DNA of 64,000 nt from Sycon ciliatum (taxonomy: Eukaryota > Porifera > Calcarea > Leucosolenida > Sycettidae). Position numbers and translations under genes: made by a program. This document shows, piece by piece, positions 11,888 through 24,900 of this stretch. A model generated the notes under the pieces. The model ran no database searches, had not been told where the DNA came from, and worked only from the letters and a program-made list of their open reading frames with translations. Numbering within the stretch: the first letter of the stretch is position 1; each line of letters opens with the position of its first letter. The DNA is taken from the NCBI RefSeq assembly GCF_964019385.1, contig NC_088643.1, positions 44,323,214 to 44,387,213 on the forward strand, in the 5' to 3' direction.

Positions 11888-14800
11888 GTCTGCTGACCGA
11901 TAGCTTCTCGAAGAGAGAATGCGTGACGACAGTGAACTGGAATGTTACCCTACACATTGGAATTTTACTGCAACCTTTACGGGACGGAGAGATGACCTTT
12001 GCCAGACCAGCAGTTCCTTTCTGTAGCTGCATGGTGTCAATGCCCACTGGTCTGTAAACAATCATGAACTATCATAATCTCATTCTATCCGGCCATATTT
12101 ATATTGTTTCTGCTGGCTTTTTACCTCCAATGTTTCTTCACATTCTGCATCACAATTAAATCATGAACCATCTTTGCACACTGTAGATCGAAATACGAGT
12201 ATTTGCGACGCGTGCGTGCAACCTCTGTGCATGGGTGTACGTGTATTCCCAAGTGACGGGTGAGGTGGCACATTTCTCCATGGGCATGCTAGAGCAATTC
12301 TGCAACCAGTGAGTTCTCTGCACCCACTAGCGTGTCAGGGTCAGGGTACGTGTTAGCGCTCTGCGAACAGTAGCATGTGGCTGTCACACGGAGGGGATTA
12401 GCAGCCATACTAACTGATAAACCTCAACTGTTTATCCCCGGTAAATGGGAAATTGCGAGCATCCATGATCATAAAGTGTGATTTGTACGATTGTTGTACG
12501 AGGTGATTCAATACGGCGTGTAGGACGCCGCAGAATCTTCGCTTTCACTCACGTTTCAGTTCAGGACTCAACGTGTTGACAATGGAGTGTGTCTGACATG
12601 GCTTCTTTAGCTTTCAGTTTCATGACGGTTCTCCTTACTACTGTAACTGCCAGTACAATGGTGTACTGGCACACGCGTTTGCCTCTTCAGTCACCATGTT
12701 CACTGCTCAGCCGTGTGCCACACGTACCCTAACCAGCCTGCCAGTCTTGTGCCACACGTGTGTTCAGTAACCAGTAAGCCAAAACAGACCGTTCGTGCAA
12801 CAATTTTACTTTCCGTGTTCTATCAACCATCTGTACGCCAAGACACGTACCGATAGAGGCACCTCCGTCATGACGTCATGACCGATACGCGTGTCAACTC
12901 CTTTTCATTCGCCTTCAGCGCTCTTTACCACACCAGCCAGCTGTCATGTCAAAGACTACACTAGGAGAACGTAAAAAGGCCCTGAACGCTGAAAGCTGGA
13001 AGTGGTGAAAGCCGCGAAACGCAATCATGACGATGACTACCTGAAGGGCGACATGACTGTTTGGGTGTACGCATAGCATGCATACCGTGGAGACCTGACA
13101 CCATGCAGCGTGTAACAGATGTACCGGCCCGTCAGCATGTCGCTGATATGGGGGCGTGGTTCATGCCTAACGGACAGACATACCAGGGAAACAAAAACAA
13201 CCCCATCCTTCCCGGGCTCCTTTTTTCTAGCCCGACTTTTACCCTTTCCCTCTTTTTCAGCTAACTGCCAATGCGACGAGGGCTCCGACAATGGCTCGAC
13301 ACAAAAGGAGCAGGGCGCTTTACCGGCTTGCGGTAAGTCGTAGATCTACGTTGCCTTGAGACAGCATGTGCCTGAACACACGTCACGTGTACGTTCATTG
13401 CTAGCTGCTACTGTAGACAGTGTTGAACTGATCAACTCTTTTCTAGCTGAACGTCGTTCGCTAGGAATGAAGGTACGTGTACTGGGACTAAAAGAGTTGT
13501 GGTAGTTAGAAAGGCGTGCTCGATACACCTGAAACTCGGAGTCACAGCTGGAGAGTTGATAGTTCCTCCCAGTATGTGATGTGTACATTGACTGATATGC
13601 ACTGTATCCACATTATGTAACGGGCACAATGTCGATACTCGGTAGGTTGAGGGAACACGAACAGGAGACAAATCGTGCGCAACTGAGAAGCCGAACTGGC
13701 AGGCGAACACCACAGCTCCAGCAGGCCTGAAGAATGCAGTATACATTGATCTCGGCCAGGGGAATCGCCCATCAGATAGCCTGCAACGCCGTTTCTAGCC
13801 GGCCAGAGCGTTGCTTTGAAGTCCATGCTCAGTGCTTGGCAAGACGTATGCACGCTACATAGCGCGCACTGGGCCTCGACCGGTGCTAGCAACCGGCTGT
13901 AACGGCCTCTCCACGGCCTTCTTCAGCAGAGCATGTGCTGTTGGCTGAGATGGCCGTGCAGAATGGCAGGCTGACGGTGCTGCTGCACGTGTCGCCTGAT
14001 TAGCTGCCTGTACCAAGCGCCATGCCCGACATTGATGGTGTCTGTAGCCAGCCATTGCTACCCGCATGGGTCGTACAGTTGAGAGATCATTTGCTTGCAG
14101 GGGTTGGTTAAATCATGCAAATAGTCCATAGCGAATGTCAGGTAATAGTCTGCCTGCCCAGTCTCGACTCTGACATCTCTGTGTACCTCCACGTTATGTC
14201 GTTATTCGTACACATGCAACATCGATACTAATAATACCGATAGTGATAGTAATACGTGATCGAGTAAGGCCAGGAACGTAGCTTTACTGTAACACTCAGC
14301 GACTGTCAGTACTCACTCGTCGTCGGAAGCCCTGAATGAACTGCTTACAACTGTCCCACAGGTGAAGGTTCGATGCTGAATACTAGCGCCAGTCCCCAGT
14401 CTCACACAAAGATTGCCCGACCTTTTGGGCTGCGATATCTGATGCGATAACAGACCAAACTTGGCAAGGGAGGCCTGCAAGCGCTGGTGCCAGAGTTGGG
14501 AGGACCAGAGAACCTGAGAATCAACGAGTCGACGCATATGCAGAGTAGTGCCATTGCCAGCAACCGACGTAGATCTATTGAAGTGTGTCGTCACACTCGC
14601 TAGATCTCAGACCAGACAACGACGACCAACGCACGCAGATCTAGTGTGAGTGCATTCCCTTGCACTGCTTAGGTTGCGTTGCCTTGCTGGTCGTAGTAGA
14701 CCTATGAGCCAGCCACAGATACAGTCCTGAACGGTGAGCGGGAATAACTGGAGAGTGTGGTTCATTGCGTCGGCTGCACGCGGGCCGTCGATGTTGGTTT

Positions 14801-15214
14801 CACTTTTACAACCTGTGAACCTTGTAGTATTACCATCAGTAGAATCGAGAAGTGTGCAGGCTTGCGTTCCTTCACCTTAGACTTCGTGTTCCGAGTGCAC
14901 TGAAAGCGGACCCGTGAAAGACAAGTAGTGCTGCTGTCGGCAGTAAGGTTGCTGACCTGGATCTTGCCATCTTCATGGCCGCTCGACAACGGTCCATGTT
15001 TGTGACAGAGGTTGACCGCTGTGGTTTCTGACCTGACCAACATACTTACCAGGACGGGGGCACGGAAGAAGTGCGGCCAGTGCTCAACGCCGTCCATTGG
15101 CAGCTGCTTCGGTTCAACTGCAGAGACGGATCCAGTAGCAGTGGAGGCCTGGTGTGTGTGGTGGTGGACCTCGATACGAGGCTCCGGCAAGGTCGAAGTG
15201 ATCGCGCCCGCCAA
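11888..15214. other. Mostly non-coding; presumed 5' region of the Ig receptor gene at the end
   Basis: Open frames are short. A minus-strand frame (14762-15214) covers the start of the plus-strand receptor gene and is probably incidental. The last few hundred bases should hold the promoter and 5'UTR of the receptor; I recognise no promoter element. Confidence 0.35.
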
Positions 15215-15287
15215 ATGGCAAGGTGTTGCAACACACTGATACTCTGTGTCGTCGTACTGTTGTCACCAGCATGCCTGTTCACTGAAG
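15215..15287 (+). CDS. Ig-domain ITIM/ITSM-type receptor, exon 1 (signal peptide)
   Basis: First exon of a modelled 941-residue type I membrane receptor (exons 15215-15287, 16157-16441, 18063-18374, 18573-18615, 19079-20414, 27432-27908, 29321-29620). All seven junctions agree in phase and the total is an exact multiple of three. This exon gives a signal peptide: MARCCNTLILCVVVLLSPAC, then LFTE, ending in phase 1 at a GTAAGC donor. The whole protein is signal peptide, one Ig domain (about residues 28-118), a hydrophilic stalk, one membrane segment (about 194-218) and a 723-residue, mostly disordered tail. The layout fits a cell-surface receptor or adhesion protein that signals through tyrosine phosphorylation. 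I cannot name an orthologue. Confidence 0.75.
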
Positions 15288-16156
15288 GTAAGCTGAACAT
15301 CATTGCCAATATCTTCCGTTTGTCAATAGCGATCGATTATTGAGATGAATCGTGTCTCCTGGCATTCCTAAACAACAAAAAAATGGCTCAACAATAGCTG
15401 CGTCCACACAGTTTCAAGCGAGCACACTTCCCCTAAACGTTTTAAAATTACCTCTACTCGGTACGGATGCGAAAGCAATCACTTTCTTCACCAGCGTATC
15501 GCTACATGTAAGTTCAACGACCTTGTTCAACGGTTTGTGCTTAGGTGAGTAGAATGCCCTCTGCACATGCCTGCGTGCTGAGTGCCAACCATGTACATGA
15601 CCAATCAGGGTACATTTTGCTCGCCTGCCTTCTTATAGCAGTTGTTATTATTCACCCTAGTAGTAGCTGGAGTGGAGGGTAGGTTTGATGTCGTGCAGTT
15701 TTCCACATGGGAACAGGATGTCAGCGTGATGAGGGGGTGTTCAAAAGAATGCTTGACCCTCCCTACATGGCTATATTTGGTTCTCACTAACAGTTTTGTG
15801 CACAATACATATCACACACGGAGCAAAGGTGTTTTTACCCAATCAAAATCATAACTAAAAATAGGCTTTCTTTTCGCACCATACCGAACATGGGGTGTTC
15901 TCACTCTGCCCCAGTAAGACCTTTGATGCGTTGGCAATCTTAAACCACTTAAAACAGGATGTTTGAGCTCACAATTGCCATGCCTCGTAGATACCTTTCA
16001 CTGTAAGAAATGTTTTGGGGTCAGCATCCAACATTCAATGTAAGCATGGAGCTTAGGTGTATTTCTCCGAATATTATTAGGAGATTTTCCACGTAAGCAT
16101 CAAAGCAATGTAAAGTCATCATTACTTCTCCTGTTCCCGTGTGCATGCTTATGTAG

Positions 16157-16441
16157 CATTAGTGCCGTCGATACGCATGGTCTCGCCACCTCACCTCTAC
16201 AGCGAGCCGACATCGACCGTGGTGCTGCACTGCGCGTACAACGCCTCTGACTCGGCGGTCATCGTCACCTGGAGTCACAACAACAGTGTGGTGGCATCCA
16301 ATCACTTCACGGTGCGCACCACCGAGGTTCACACTGAGCTCACCCTTCAGCAGCTGTCGTGGAAGGACAGCGGCCTGTACGCGTGCTCAGTGACCGGACG
16401 CACGGGTAGAAGCACGGCCATAACAAGGCTCGAGGTCGTAT
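16157..16441 (+). CDS. Ig-domain receptor, exon 2 (immunoglobulin domain)
   Basis: A phase 1-1 exon, the classic form for an Ig domain. It encodes the canonical features: C50 in VVLHCAYN, W63 in VTWSHN and C101 in the DSGLYAC motif. N-x-S/T sites lie at N53 and N66. The length and the DxGxYxC signature fit a V- or I-set fold. The acceptor is TTATGTAG and the donor GTAAGT. Confidence 0.85.
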
Positions 16442-17296
16442 GTAAGTCCTTCATTGTCACAGGAACTTTGAACACATGGGCATGGCTAAACTGCTTTTGT
16501 AAGTCTGCTGGCGGACTGATGCTGTAATGTTCGAAGAATACTGAGGCACAAGTTCATATCCAATGGCATCTGATTGCCCAATTCATAGGACACACTGTCC
16601 GAAAGTTCACCCTCTACCCGAAACCTGATCCAGAAAGAGTCTTTTTAGATTTTGACGGAAACGTAAGTATTATACCGTATATATCTGGCACATGTGTGGT
16701 AAATCATGTCCGAGTACGTCTATGAAAAAAGATTCCGCATTCCACAGCTGTTTGGCGCCTGGAGCAAAAGTGTCCGGTTTGGAGAGAAAATTGATCGTCC
16801 GCACTGCATGCCTAGCCAATGGAGCATGCCTGTCCAACATTCCAATGCTGTGGCCTGAGGAATATTTTCGGGGGCTGAAAACAGGGAGTCTGCCCCAGAA
16901 GCACAACTGGCAGAAAAGCAGCTCATCGGGAGGATCTGGCAATGACGCAGGCGGAAATTCCTCAATTCACAGCACTTGCGTATCTGCAAATAGTGGCATC
17001 AAGTAGCAATGGTGATAGATGATGCACTGCGAGTGCAGTCCATCCGGAGTGTTTTGAGCGCTGGTGTTCAGGGAATGCTCCCACACCTGTGTGCATTTCC
17101 TGAGGGAATTATGCTGAGTTGCGTAGGAGCTGTATATGGAATGACACCACTGGCAATCCTACAACCCACCAGCAGAACACCAGGCATTGTGGGGAGCATC
17201 CAGTTTCAAGAAAAGACAACACGAGCCGGCAACGCAACTCAAACTACACCTCACACCCACACCAACTCAAAATAACTCATGCATACTTAGTGGCTA

Positions 17297-17515
17297 CTGT
17301 AGAACGGGTAATTTTAGCGACTATCAATTTTTAGCGTTTTCCCATTGTCAACCGGTTAGCGACGTTTTATTTTAGCGATTTGCAGCGATTTTACTCACGG
17401 ATCACCAGTGCACTACTAATGTCTCAACGGATTAGCGACTTGAAACTTTAGCGAAAAGGAGTCGATCGGTAAATTCGCTAGGGTTTTTACGTTGCTAAAA
17501 TTACCCGTTCTACAG
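17297..17515. mobile_element. MITE in an intron of the Ig receptor
   Basis: Inverted ends CTGTAGAACGGGTAATTTTA at the left and TAAAATTACCCGTTCTACAG at the right. About 219 bp. The left flank is TA but the right flank is not, so the target duplication has decayed or the borders are slightly off. Confidence 0.75.
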
Positions 17516-17846
17516 AATGTCAAAAAAGGCCAGTTACATGCCACACTGCGCCAGAGCTAGAGCAGAGTGCAAACACCATGCAGGAGGATTGCCAGACTGA
17601 ATGATGGCTTGTCACACAGAAACCTGCACTGCATGCAACTTACACCATTCTGGTTTCCAGATGTGTGAATGAAATTGATCTTGTTTCTCAGTACGGATTA
17701 AAGACACATCCATGTAGCCAGTCAAAGGGCACAGAGAGCAATGTAGGGTGATGTGTTAGATTATGATGGGAAGCAGCATAGCAAGGAGTAGGTGCATGAT
17801 CAGATTCATCGAGCATTGTGCATCCTTCTCCTCTGTGATTACGTCA

Positions 17847-17847
<1 letters not shown>

Positions 17848-17878
<31 letters not shown>

Positions 17879-18004
17879 CACGCGTGTGTATATGTGTGTG
17901 TTTGTGTGTGTTTGTGTGTGTATGTGTGTGTGTGTGTGTGTGTTTATATGTGTGTGTATGTATATGTGTGTGTGTGTGTGCCGGTGTGTGTGTGTGTGTC
18001 TGTG

Positions 18005-18038
<34 letters not shown>

Positions 18039-18047
18039 TGTGTGTAT
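17848..18047. repeat. Interrupted (TG)n microsatellite next to an exon
   Basis: About 200 bp of TG units with CG, TA and TTTG interruptions. It ends roughly 15 bp before the acceptor of the membrane-segment exon at 18063. Confidence 0.95.
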
Positions 18048-18062
18048 GCACGTTTACCACAG

Positions 18063-18374
18063 CCCGGGAAGTTGATCTATCAGCGGGAGCAGCTGGAGAG
18101 ACAGCTGGAGACCAGCCTGCACTGATCATACCGGACCCAGACCTGGACGTGCTCACACACAATAACCGAGAGCGACACCAGAAGGATCATCCTTTCTGGA
18201 CAGGATATCGGGGTACAGACGTGGCGGCGAGACCCCCTGCGGGTCCCGCTAATCAGAAGGGCAAGGGTGAAGGTGTGCACAAGGCAGCCTGGTTCATCGT
18301 GACACTGTGTATTGCTCTCGTCGTGTGTTCAGCTATCGCCATCATGCTTTGTGCTGCTCGGCGTAGGGCTAGAG
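18063..18374 (+). CDS. Ig-domain receptor, exon 3 (stalk and membrane segment)
   Basis: Acceptor TTTACCACAG, donor GTGAGG, phase 1 at both ends, so it splices in frame to the Ig exon. It encodes a hydrophilic stalk rich in Asp, Pro and Gly (residues 120-193), then one strong membrane helix ([20 protein letters not shown], residues 194 on) and a basic stop-transfer anchor (RRRAR). This fixes the topology: Ig domain outside, long tail inside. Confidence 0.8.
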
Positions 18375-18572
18375 GTGAGGTATCCACTTGGCACATCATT
18401 ATATTATTATAGCTGCATGTGCTCTTGACCTTAGTTATTAACACCAAGGTTGCCTGTCGTGGTATCACTTCATGTTCGGACGAATCTCTGCCATTTCTAC
18501 CGTGATGAATGGTAGTATTGCTCTCCGCAATGGCTATGCATGAGCGAATGCTGTCCGTATCATTTTCTGCAG

Positions 18573-18615
18573 CGCGGAGAATCGCTAAAGCAAACAAAGC
18601 TCTCAAAGCACAAGA
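18573..18615 (+). CDS. Ig-domain receptor, exon 4 (juxtamembrane)
   Basis: A 43-nt exon between TTTTCTGCAG and a GTAAGT donor, phase 1 in and phase 2 out. It encodes a basic juxtamembrane helix (RRIAKANKALKAQ). Small but supported by strong splice sites and phase agreement on both sides. Confidence 0.7.
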
Positions 18616-18944
18616 GTAAGTCAATCTGGAGGGTTTGGTATTGTGGTATATCAATCGTGTCATGTGCATGCCGACATTCTCATGAATTCAACTCCACTGT
18701 ACATGTACTGGCCATGGCTGGACCCTGTATCTTGTAGATAGCTTCGTCCCAGGGCTGAGGCTGCAATGCAAAGCGGTACAGCTACCCTTTTTGCACTGTA
18801 AAAGTAGAAATCGTAGCCACAAACTGATTGAAGAAGCATGACTTAATTGTGATTGATGTACATGCATATGCCGTTCGGGCTTGGTTTAAATCTGGCTTTG
18901 GAAAATTAATTTTCATTGCTATCAGGTCCGGCCTCATTTTCTCT

Positions 18945-18996
18945 GTGCTGCGCTGATCAGTCCACACAGGACAAAGCAGTTCCGTCCGCAGATTGA
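18945..18996 (+). ncRNA. Decayed hammerhead ribozyme copy
   Basis: Aligns over its full length with the intact copy at 58204-58248: stem I CTGCG/CGCAG and stem II GTCC/GGAC are kept. The core strand reads CTGATCA instead of CTGATGA and the GAAA strand reads AAAG, so catalysis should be lost. Upstream, TTAATTTTCATTGCTATCA and CATTTTCTCTGTGCT are shared with 61670-61730, which indicates a dispersed repeat family. Confidence 0.65.
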
Positions 18997-19078
18997 CATA
19001 CTACGAGAGAAATAATCTGAACACCACATGTGTCCAAGCTGATCCTTCTGGGGTTTTGTTCGTTCTTTCCCTGCACAG

Positions 19079-20414
19079 GGAGGGCGAGGAGGGGCTGAAA
19101 GAAGAATCACAAGTGGCACCAGCGACGAATGGCGACAGCACTTTACAGGCTGCAAGTGACGTAGAGGCCAAGGCAAAGAAGTATGGATTTGACTACAGCA
19201 AACCGCAAGCCGTGCAAACCCTGTCCCACAGTCCCCAGAACTCACCGCGGCAATCGTTCCGCGCCGCCAAGTCAGAGTCCACCATACCACAGCTGCTGAC
19301 ACAGAAGAAGGAGAGATCGTCCTCAGTCACGCCGTCGCCAACGGAGAAACCAGCAGAGTCGTTCATGCTCACCACCTCGCTGAGCGACGTAGCAGCTCTG
19401 TCCAAGGATGCCGCAAGGAAGTCCAAGCACCGAAACAAGCCGGCTCAAAATGGAGAGGCTGCCGACCTGCAGCATTCGCCGTTGGCATCTGCTGCCCAGC
19501 GATCTGCTAGTGTGTCTGATATCAAGGACACGAGCGAGACAAATCTCACGGAACCGCATTCGAAGCAGTCTTCCCGCTTGCGTCTGACAATCAGTGAAAT
19601 GACCAAAGGAGCATTCAAGAGTCTCAGAAAACCGCACAAAGACAGCAAGGGAGCAAAGAAATTGAACGATGAAACTTCAACACGTACTCGTTCCAAAACA
19701 ACATCCAGCATTGCACAACCACCCAAAAAGCTGATTCCAGCAGAACCGTCCAAGGTTGAGGGTGCCACAATGAGTGAGAAGCAGGATATGCCAGCTAGTG
19801 AAGATCCGGAGGAGAACGAACTGAAGGAGATAGCTGAAGCTCAAACAATGCACGGAATGGGAGCTCTAAAATTGTCGAAGTCACTGGAGTGCTTGGAGAT
19901 GCGAGATGATTCTGAGCTTGCAAGGATTGGCCGTCGCAGCGGGTCGCTGACCCCACCTCCTACTGGCTGCGCTCCGTTGGGGCTGCTTCGACCAAAGCCT
20001 CGTCCCAGAGCCAGCACCACCGTGGCTAAAGCAAAGAAGCCACGCGTGGTTGTGGAATATCGAACGGTCAGCCCCACGTCGTGGGACTACAGCAACGGAA
20101 CACCTCCGGCTCTGCCTGTCATACAGAACGCAGCGGCCGGCATATCGACGCCGCCGTCAACACTATCAAAGACTAAAAAGGAGCTACCGGAAGTGACCTT
20201 GTCCTGCTCTGGTAGTAGTGCTGGTGCACCCCCGCTACCGTCTGGACGACCACCACCACCACCGCTAGACAGGAAGCCAATACCCATGCCGGTGCCAAGG
20301 AAAAGCCGAAAAGCTAACAGCAGCAGCAATGGTGCTACAAGCAGCGAAGGAGACAAGTCGGTGAGCACAGAGCAGCTAGTTAGAGAGAAGCAGCAGTGTG
20401 AGGCATATGAAAAG
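19079..20414 (+). CDS. Ig-domain receptor, exon 5 (main cytoplasmic tail)
   Basis: A 1,336-nt exon encoding residues 239-683, phase 2 in and phase 0 out (GAAAAG then GTGAGT). The sequence is low-complexity, rich in Ser, Lys and Pro, with no folded domain. Visible short motifs: YxxP at Y277 (DYSKP), an ITIM-type site at Y565 (VEYRTV, fits V/I/L/S-x-Y-x-x-V/L/I), a polyproline run with an SH3-type RPPPPPL core near residue 628, and basic Ser sites (RRSGSLTPPP, RSASVSD) typical of kinase targets. The tail looks like a docking platform. Function is inferred from motifs only. Confidence 0.8.
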
Positions 20415-20415
20415 G

Positions 20416-21094
20416 TGAGTAGGCTAGAATAGAATAGCTGTGAATAATACAATGTGCGCAGTTAGCATGTACCATGATGTACAATCATGTACTAGTATTA
20501 TACACATGTCAGTATTGGAGTGGTTGGCATGCTCTAAGAACGTTATCTTGTGATGATCTGCAGTTAGAGTACCATCTGGTAGACGCTGATGATCAGTGTA
20601 TCTAGAAGGAGTGGTGTTACGGTTCATAAGATAATAATCTTTTGTTCAATGATTTGTTTCGAGCTCATGCATAATCCTTCTGCACTGCACCTCTCTGAAT
20701 AGTGGATGCCAGTAAGATGGGGTTCTAATATGGAAAGTGCTTGTCTGGTGTACACAACTGCACATGAATGGACTCGGATGGAGAGCCAAGGATAAATTCA
20801 TAGAAAAGAAAAAGGACAACGGAACTACACGTTATGCTATAATGTCCACTAACACCACCAGTTACTAAACAATCAGTTCATGCGATAACATTGCACAACA
20901 CTGACTGACGGCGTACTTTGATCGGGTTGTAGGGTAGCAATTTGCTCCTGAGAACCCGATCGGGTAGTTGGAGTACGGCGTTGTTCCAACGGTGCATGTA
21001 AATAGTACGGATGCGTGCTTAATGTGCACTTTCTATGTAGCGCAAGTGCACACTCAAATTACAAGCTGTGTCAAAAAATACCCGATAGGGTACC
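20416..21094. other. Intron sequence before the gypsy insertion
   Basis: Left part of the receptor intron that spans 20415-27431. It holds short tandem motifs (GATCGGGTTGTAGGG, then CCCGATCGGGTAG near 20920-20965) and no exon that I can support. Confidence 0.5.
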
Positions 21095-21629
21095 TGTTAT
21101 GTACCAACCATTGATCAAACATCATCAAGTCATTATTGTTATTCGAAAAAGCCTTGGAAGAAGACCAGACTAAAAAGGAACCAGAAGCTCTTGTGCGCAT
21201 GCGCAATACATAGATAGTGAAGTAGTGCAGAGTAGTAACATTAGTACAGTTGTGGCAAGTGAAATCCGACACTTGCCATAGGGGACAGCGCCACAAATGG
21301 ACATCAATGATGTAATGCACTGCACCAAATTTGTACTATAGAGCCGTATGCATCCCAAACAGATCAAAAGGTCACAGCGTAGATACACACAGTCCACAAA
21401 CATAGTACACATAAGGAGTATTGGTATCCAATCCCCATTCATTTTGCCAGCACCTTTTGAACCTTGACTGTGATGAGTACGAGTTTTGTCATCAGACAGA
21501 TAAAGTTGTATGTAACACATGTACTGTATGTACGCAGGGCTGCAGGGGCTGCAGACTGCGTGGTGCAGTCCCTTATGCCAAGTGTCGGATTTCACTTGCC
21601 ACAACTGTACTACAGAGAGAGACACCACA
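21095..21629 (-). repeat. 3' LTR of the gypsy element, split by a MITE
   Basis: Starts TGTTATGTACC and ends ACACCACA on the plus strand. Without the 361-bp MITE and its duplicated TA it is 172 bp, exactly the size of the other LTR, and I see no base difference between the two. Confidence 0.93.
21247..21607. mobile_element. MITE inside the 3' LTR (CAGT ends, TA target)
   Basis: The ends are inverted repeats of roughly 45 bp with a few mismatches, beginning CAGTTGTGGCAAGTGAAATC. The site is flanked by TA on both sides, and the empty site is preserved in the other LTR (ATTAGTACTACAG), which proves the insertion borders. CAGT termini with TA duplication fit a Tc1/mariner-type non-autonomous element. 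Confidence 0.93.
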
Positions 21630-21645
21630 ATTCCTCCCCCTTAAA
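21630..21645 (-). other. Polypurine tract of the gypsy element
   Basis: On the minus strand the sequence AAGGGGGAGGAAT directly precedes the 3' LTR, the expected position for the plus-strand DNA primer of an LTR retrotransposon. Confidence 0.8.
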
Positions 21646-21946
21646 AAAAAACAAGCAAAAAAACAAAAAAAATATAATTTATCGTTCATGCACAAAGTAG
21701 TACTAGTGTAATATGAAATGTCAGTAATCTACTTGTGATACAGGTACTGACTGTATTAATAGATATCTATGTTCGCAGATGGGGTATATACGGTAATAAT
21801 TATGTCAACTACAATACACAGTGTTCCAAGGTTAGAAATCATGTCAGTCGACATAATTAACAAACGATCTATCATAATGTCCCAATATTGAAAAAGTCCA
21901 TCAGCGTGTCATAATCAGTCCACCAGTCTATCAGGCAATCCTAGAC

Positions 21947-24900
21947 TCACTGGGAAGCAATCAGTCTGCCAGGTGGATGTGACTGACGCGAAGAACGACG
22001 CACAGCGATCGCAACAGACTTACCACTGCTGGACGACTTACTACTCTGATCTGTCTCAGGTAGTGTATCTTGCGTCAGAATCTGTTCAGATCCAGTCAGT
22101 TGAGCAGCGCACTGTGGAGTTGGCACTTGTAGACTTGACTCCTTGCTGCTGTTAGCTGGTTGACTTGACTCCTTGCTGCTGTTAGCTGGTGTAGACTCGC
22201 GACACTGTCCACTGAAACTTCCATTCACGTTGAGAGAAGCATGGCGAGTATCCGGTAGTTGCGGTGGTTGTTCACCCTTGTCGGTAGCAAACATGCTAGC
22301 TGGTAGAGCGCGTGGTCGGATCTGGTTACGGTGTCTCTTCCAAACACTGTCTCCAACTTGCACCTGGTAATTGTACGAACTCAGAGTTGACAACACAATA
22401 CCAGGAATCCATTTGCTACCATGACGCCCAAAGTTCAAAACAAATACTGTCTGACCATTTGTGAACTCGGGTTGTTCATTTAGCGATTCTTCAAAACGCT
22501 CCACACTACGCTTGGTTTCGGAGGGGCGTAACACATCGTAACGGGTACGGGGTTGGCGGTTAAACATAAGCTCCGCTGGAGTTTTTCCATTTGCCAACGG
22601 TGTCGTGCGATGCGACAGTAAGAAACGGCACAACTTTGTGTTGAGCGTTTCATCACACCGATCCACGGTCATTAACTTCATCTTCTCTTTGAAGTACCCA
22701 ACATAGCGTTCAGCTAGCCCATTAGTAGCTGGGTGTCCAGGCGCTGTTTTCGTGTGATGAATGCCATTTTCACGCACAAAGCGTTGGAACGATTCGCTGG
22801 TGAACTGACTGCCATTATCAGACACCAAATGCTCGGGTAAACCGAAAATCGCAAACAAGTGCCGTAGTGCCTCAATGACGCCATTGGTCGTAGCATGAGT
22901 CATTGGGACGATATCTAAGAACTTGGTGTGAGCATCGATAATTACCAGAAACATTTTACCCAAGTAAGGTCCAGCAAAATCCAGGTGGATTCGACGCCAT
23001 GGTCCTGAAGGCCAAGTCCAGGTTCCGCAAGATTTCGGTGGTGAGCGAGCATTTGCCTGGCAAATATCACACATTTTCCCAGTTTCTTCCAATTGGTTGT
23101 CAAGATTTGGCCACCACAGGTATTTCCGCGCCACTCTTTTCATACGGACTATGCCCATGTGCTCTGAGTGTAGATCACCCAACAGAACATTCTGAAGTGA
23201 ACTCGGAATCACTACTCTATCATTCCAAAGTAGTACATCACCCTCCACTGTCAGTTCAAACCTTCGAGTGAAGTACGGTAACAATTCAGTGGGGACACTT
23301 ACAGGCCATGCCTTCCGAGTGTAGGTTAGTACCTTGCCAAGTAATGGATCACCCTTTGTTTCTTGTGCCACGAGATCTGCATTTGCAATGCCCTCCTCTG
23401 AGATTAAAAGAACGTGCCCAGTCACCATTTCAGCTTCAGTTGGCACTCCTTCGACTGGACTACGAGACAGGAAATCTGCAATGTGGTTGCTTTTCCCAGG
23501 AATGTGAGTGATTTTGAAACGATATGCGATCAGTGACAATCTCCATTTCTTTAACCGATTTGACAGCATTGTAGGGACTGGTTTGGATGGATCCAGAATT
23601 GAGAGAAGCGGTTTGTGATCCGTTCGAATTTCGAACTCACGACCCAACAAATACTGTTGAAATTTGTTTGTCCCAAAGACAATTGCTAATGCTTCCCGTT
23701 CGATTTGAGAGTAATTTTGTTCCGCTTTCGTGAGTATTCGAGACTTGAATGCGATAGGTCGCAGCACCCCTCTCTTATCCGGTTGTAATAAAACGGCTCC
23801 AAGACCCTTTCCGGAAGCATCCGTTTGCAAGATTAATTCTCTTTCCTGGTAGTAATTTGCCAATACGTGATCCGACGTTAATATTTCTTTCACCTTGCGG
23901 AAAGCTTCATTTTCTCGTTGGTCCCAGTGCCATTTCACATCCTTTTTCAGCAAGGTGTACAATGGGGCCATTATGTCGGCAAAATTCGGTATGTACGCAC
24001 TGAGATAGGTAGCGGACCCAATAAATGATTGGAGTTCTGCGACACCTGCAGGTGGTTTCGCATTTCGTAGAGCTGACACTTTTTCTGAAGTGGGGGACAT
24101 TCCGCTTCCAGAAAATCGGTGTCCAAGATAGGTAACTGAATCTTCCATTATTCGCACCTTGTCTGGTCTAAGTTTCAGCCCAACTTCCTGCAGACGTTTG
24201 AGTACCCTTTCCAGATTTGCCATATGTTCGTTTTCATTAGCACCCGTAATCAAGATATCGTCAATGTACACCATGCAGCCTGGTAGATCCGCAAGAACAT
24301 GTTCGATAGTTCGTTGAAAGATTGACACAGCCGAGTTTATGCCGAACGGTAATCTCGTATACTCAAACAGACCTCTGTGAGTAGAGATGGTAGTGAAAGC
24401 TCGGCTTCCCCCATCTAGCTCTAGCTGATGATAGGCTTGTGATAAGTCCAATTTCGTGAACTTACAGCCCCCTGCCAATTTTTCACGTAGCTCTTCAAGT
24501 GTTGGCAATGGATAGTGTTCACAATCCGAGTGCTTGTTTACTGTTAACGAGTAATCGCCACACAGTCGTATTTTGCCATTCGGTTTTTCTACTGGTACCG
24601 TTGGTGATGCCCATTTAGCATGATCTACTTTCTTGAGCACTCCGTCTTTCACCAGTGCATCCAGTGACTCTTCGTATCTTTGCTTTACCGAAAAGGGTAC
24701 TGGCCGTGCCTTGCAAAACACTGGATTGGATTCATCCACATGCAGAGTGATCTGCGTTGTATTCAATTTGCCAATTTCCTCAGTGTCGAACAGTTCTGGG
24801 AATCGCTCAATCAGATCCTGTACGCGCACATGGTTTCCTCGCTGACGCCTGTTTTCTTCTTGCTCAATGAACAGGTGCCATGGCATTTTAAACCTTGACA

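Noticed and set aside
14762..15214. Minus-strand gene overlapping the receptor start
   Set aside because: The frame contains a donor-like GTAAGT but no recognisable domain, and it covers the receptor 5'UTR and ATG. Probably incidental.
17756..18125. Long Cys-Val and His-Thr frames
   Set aside because: Artefacts of the (TG)n repeat, as are those at 1562-1703, 40652-40930 and 42647-43089.
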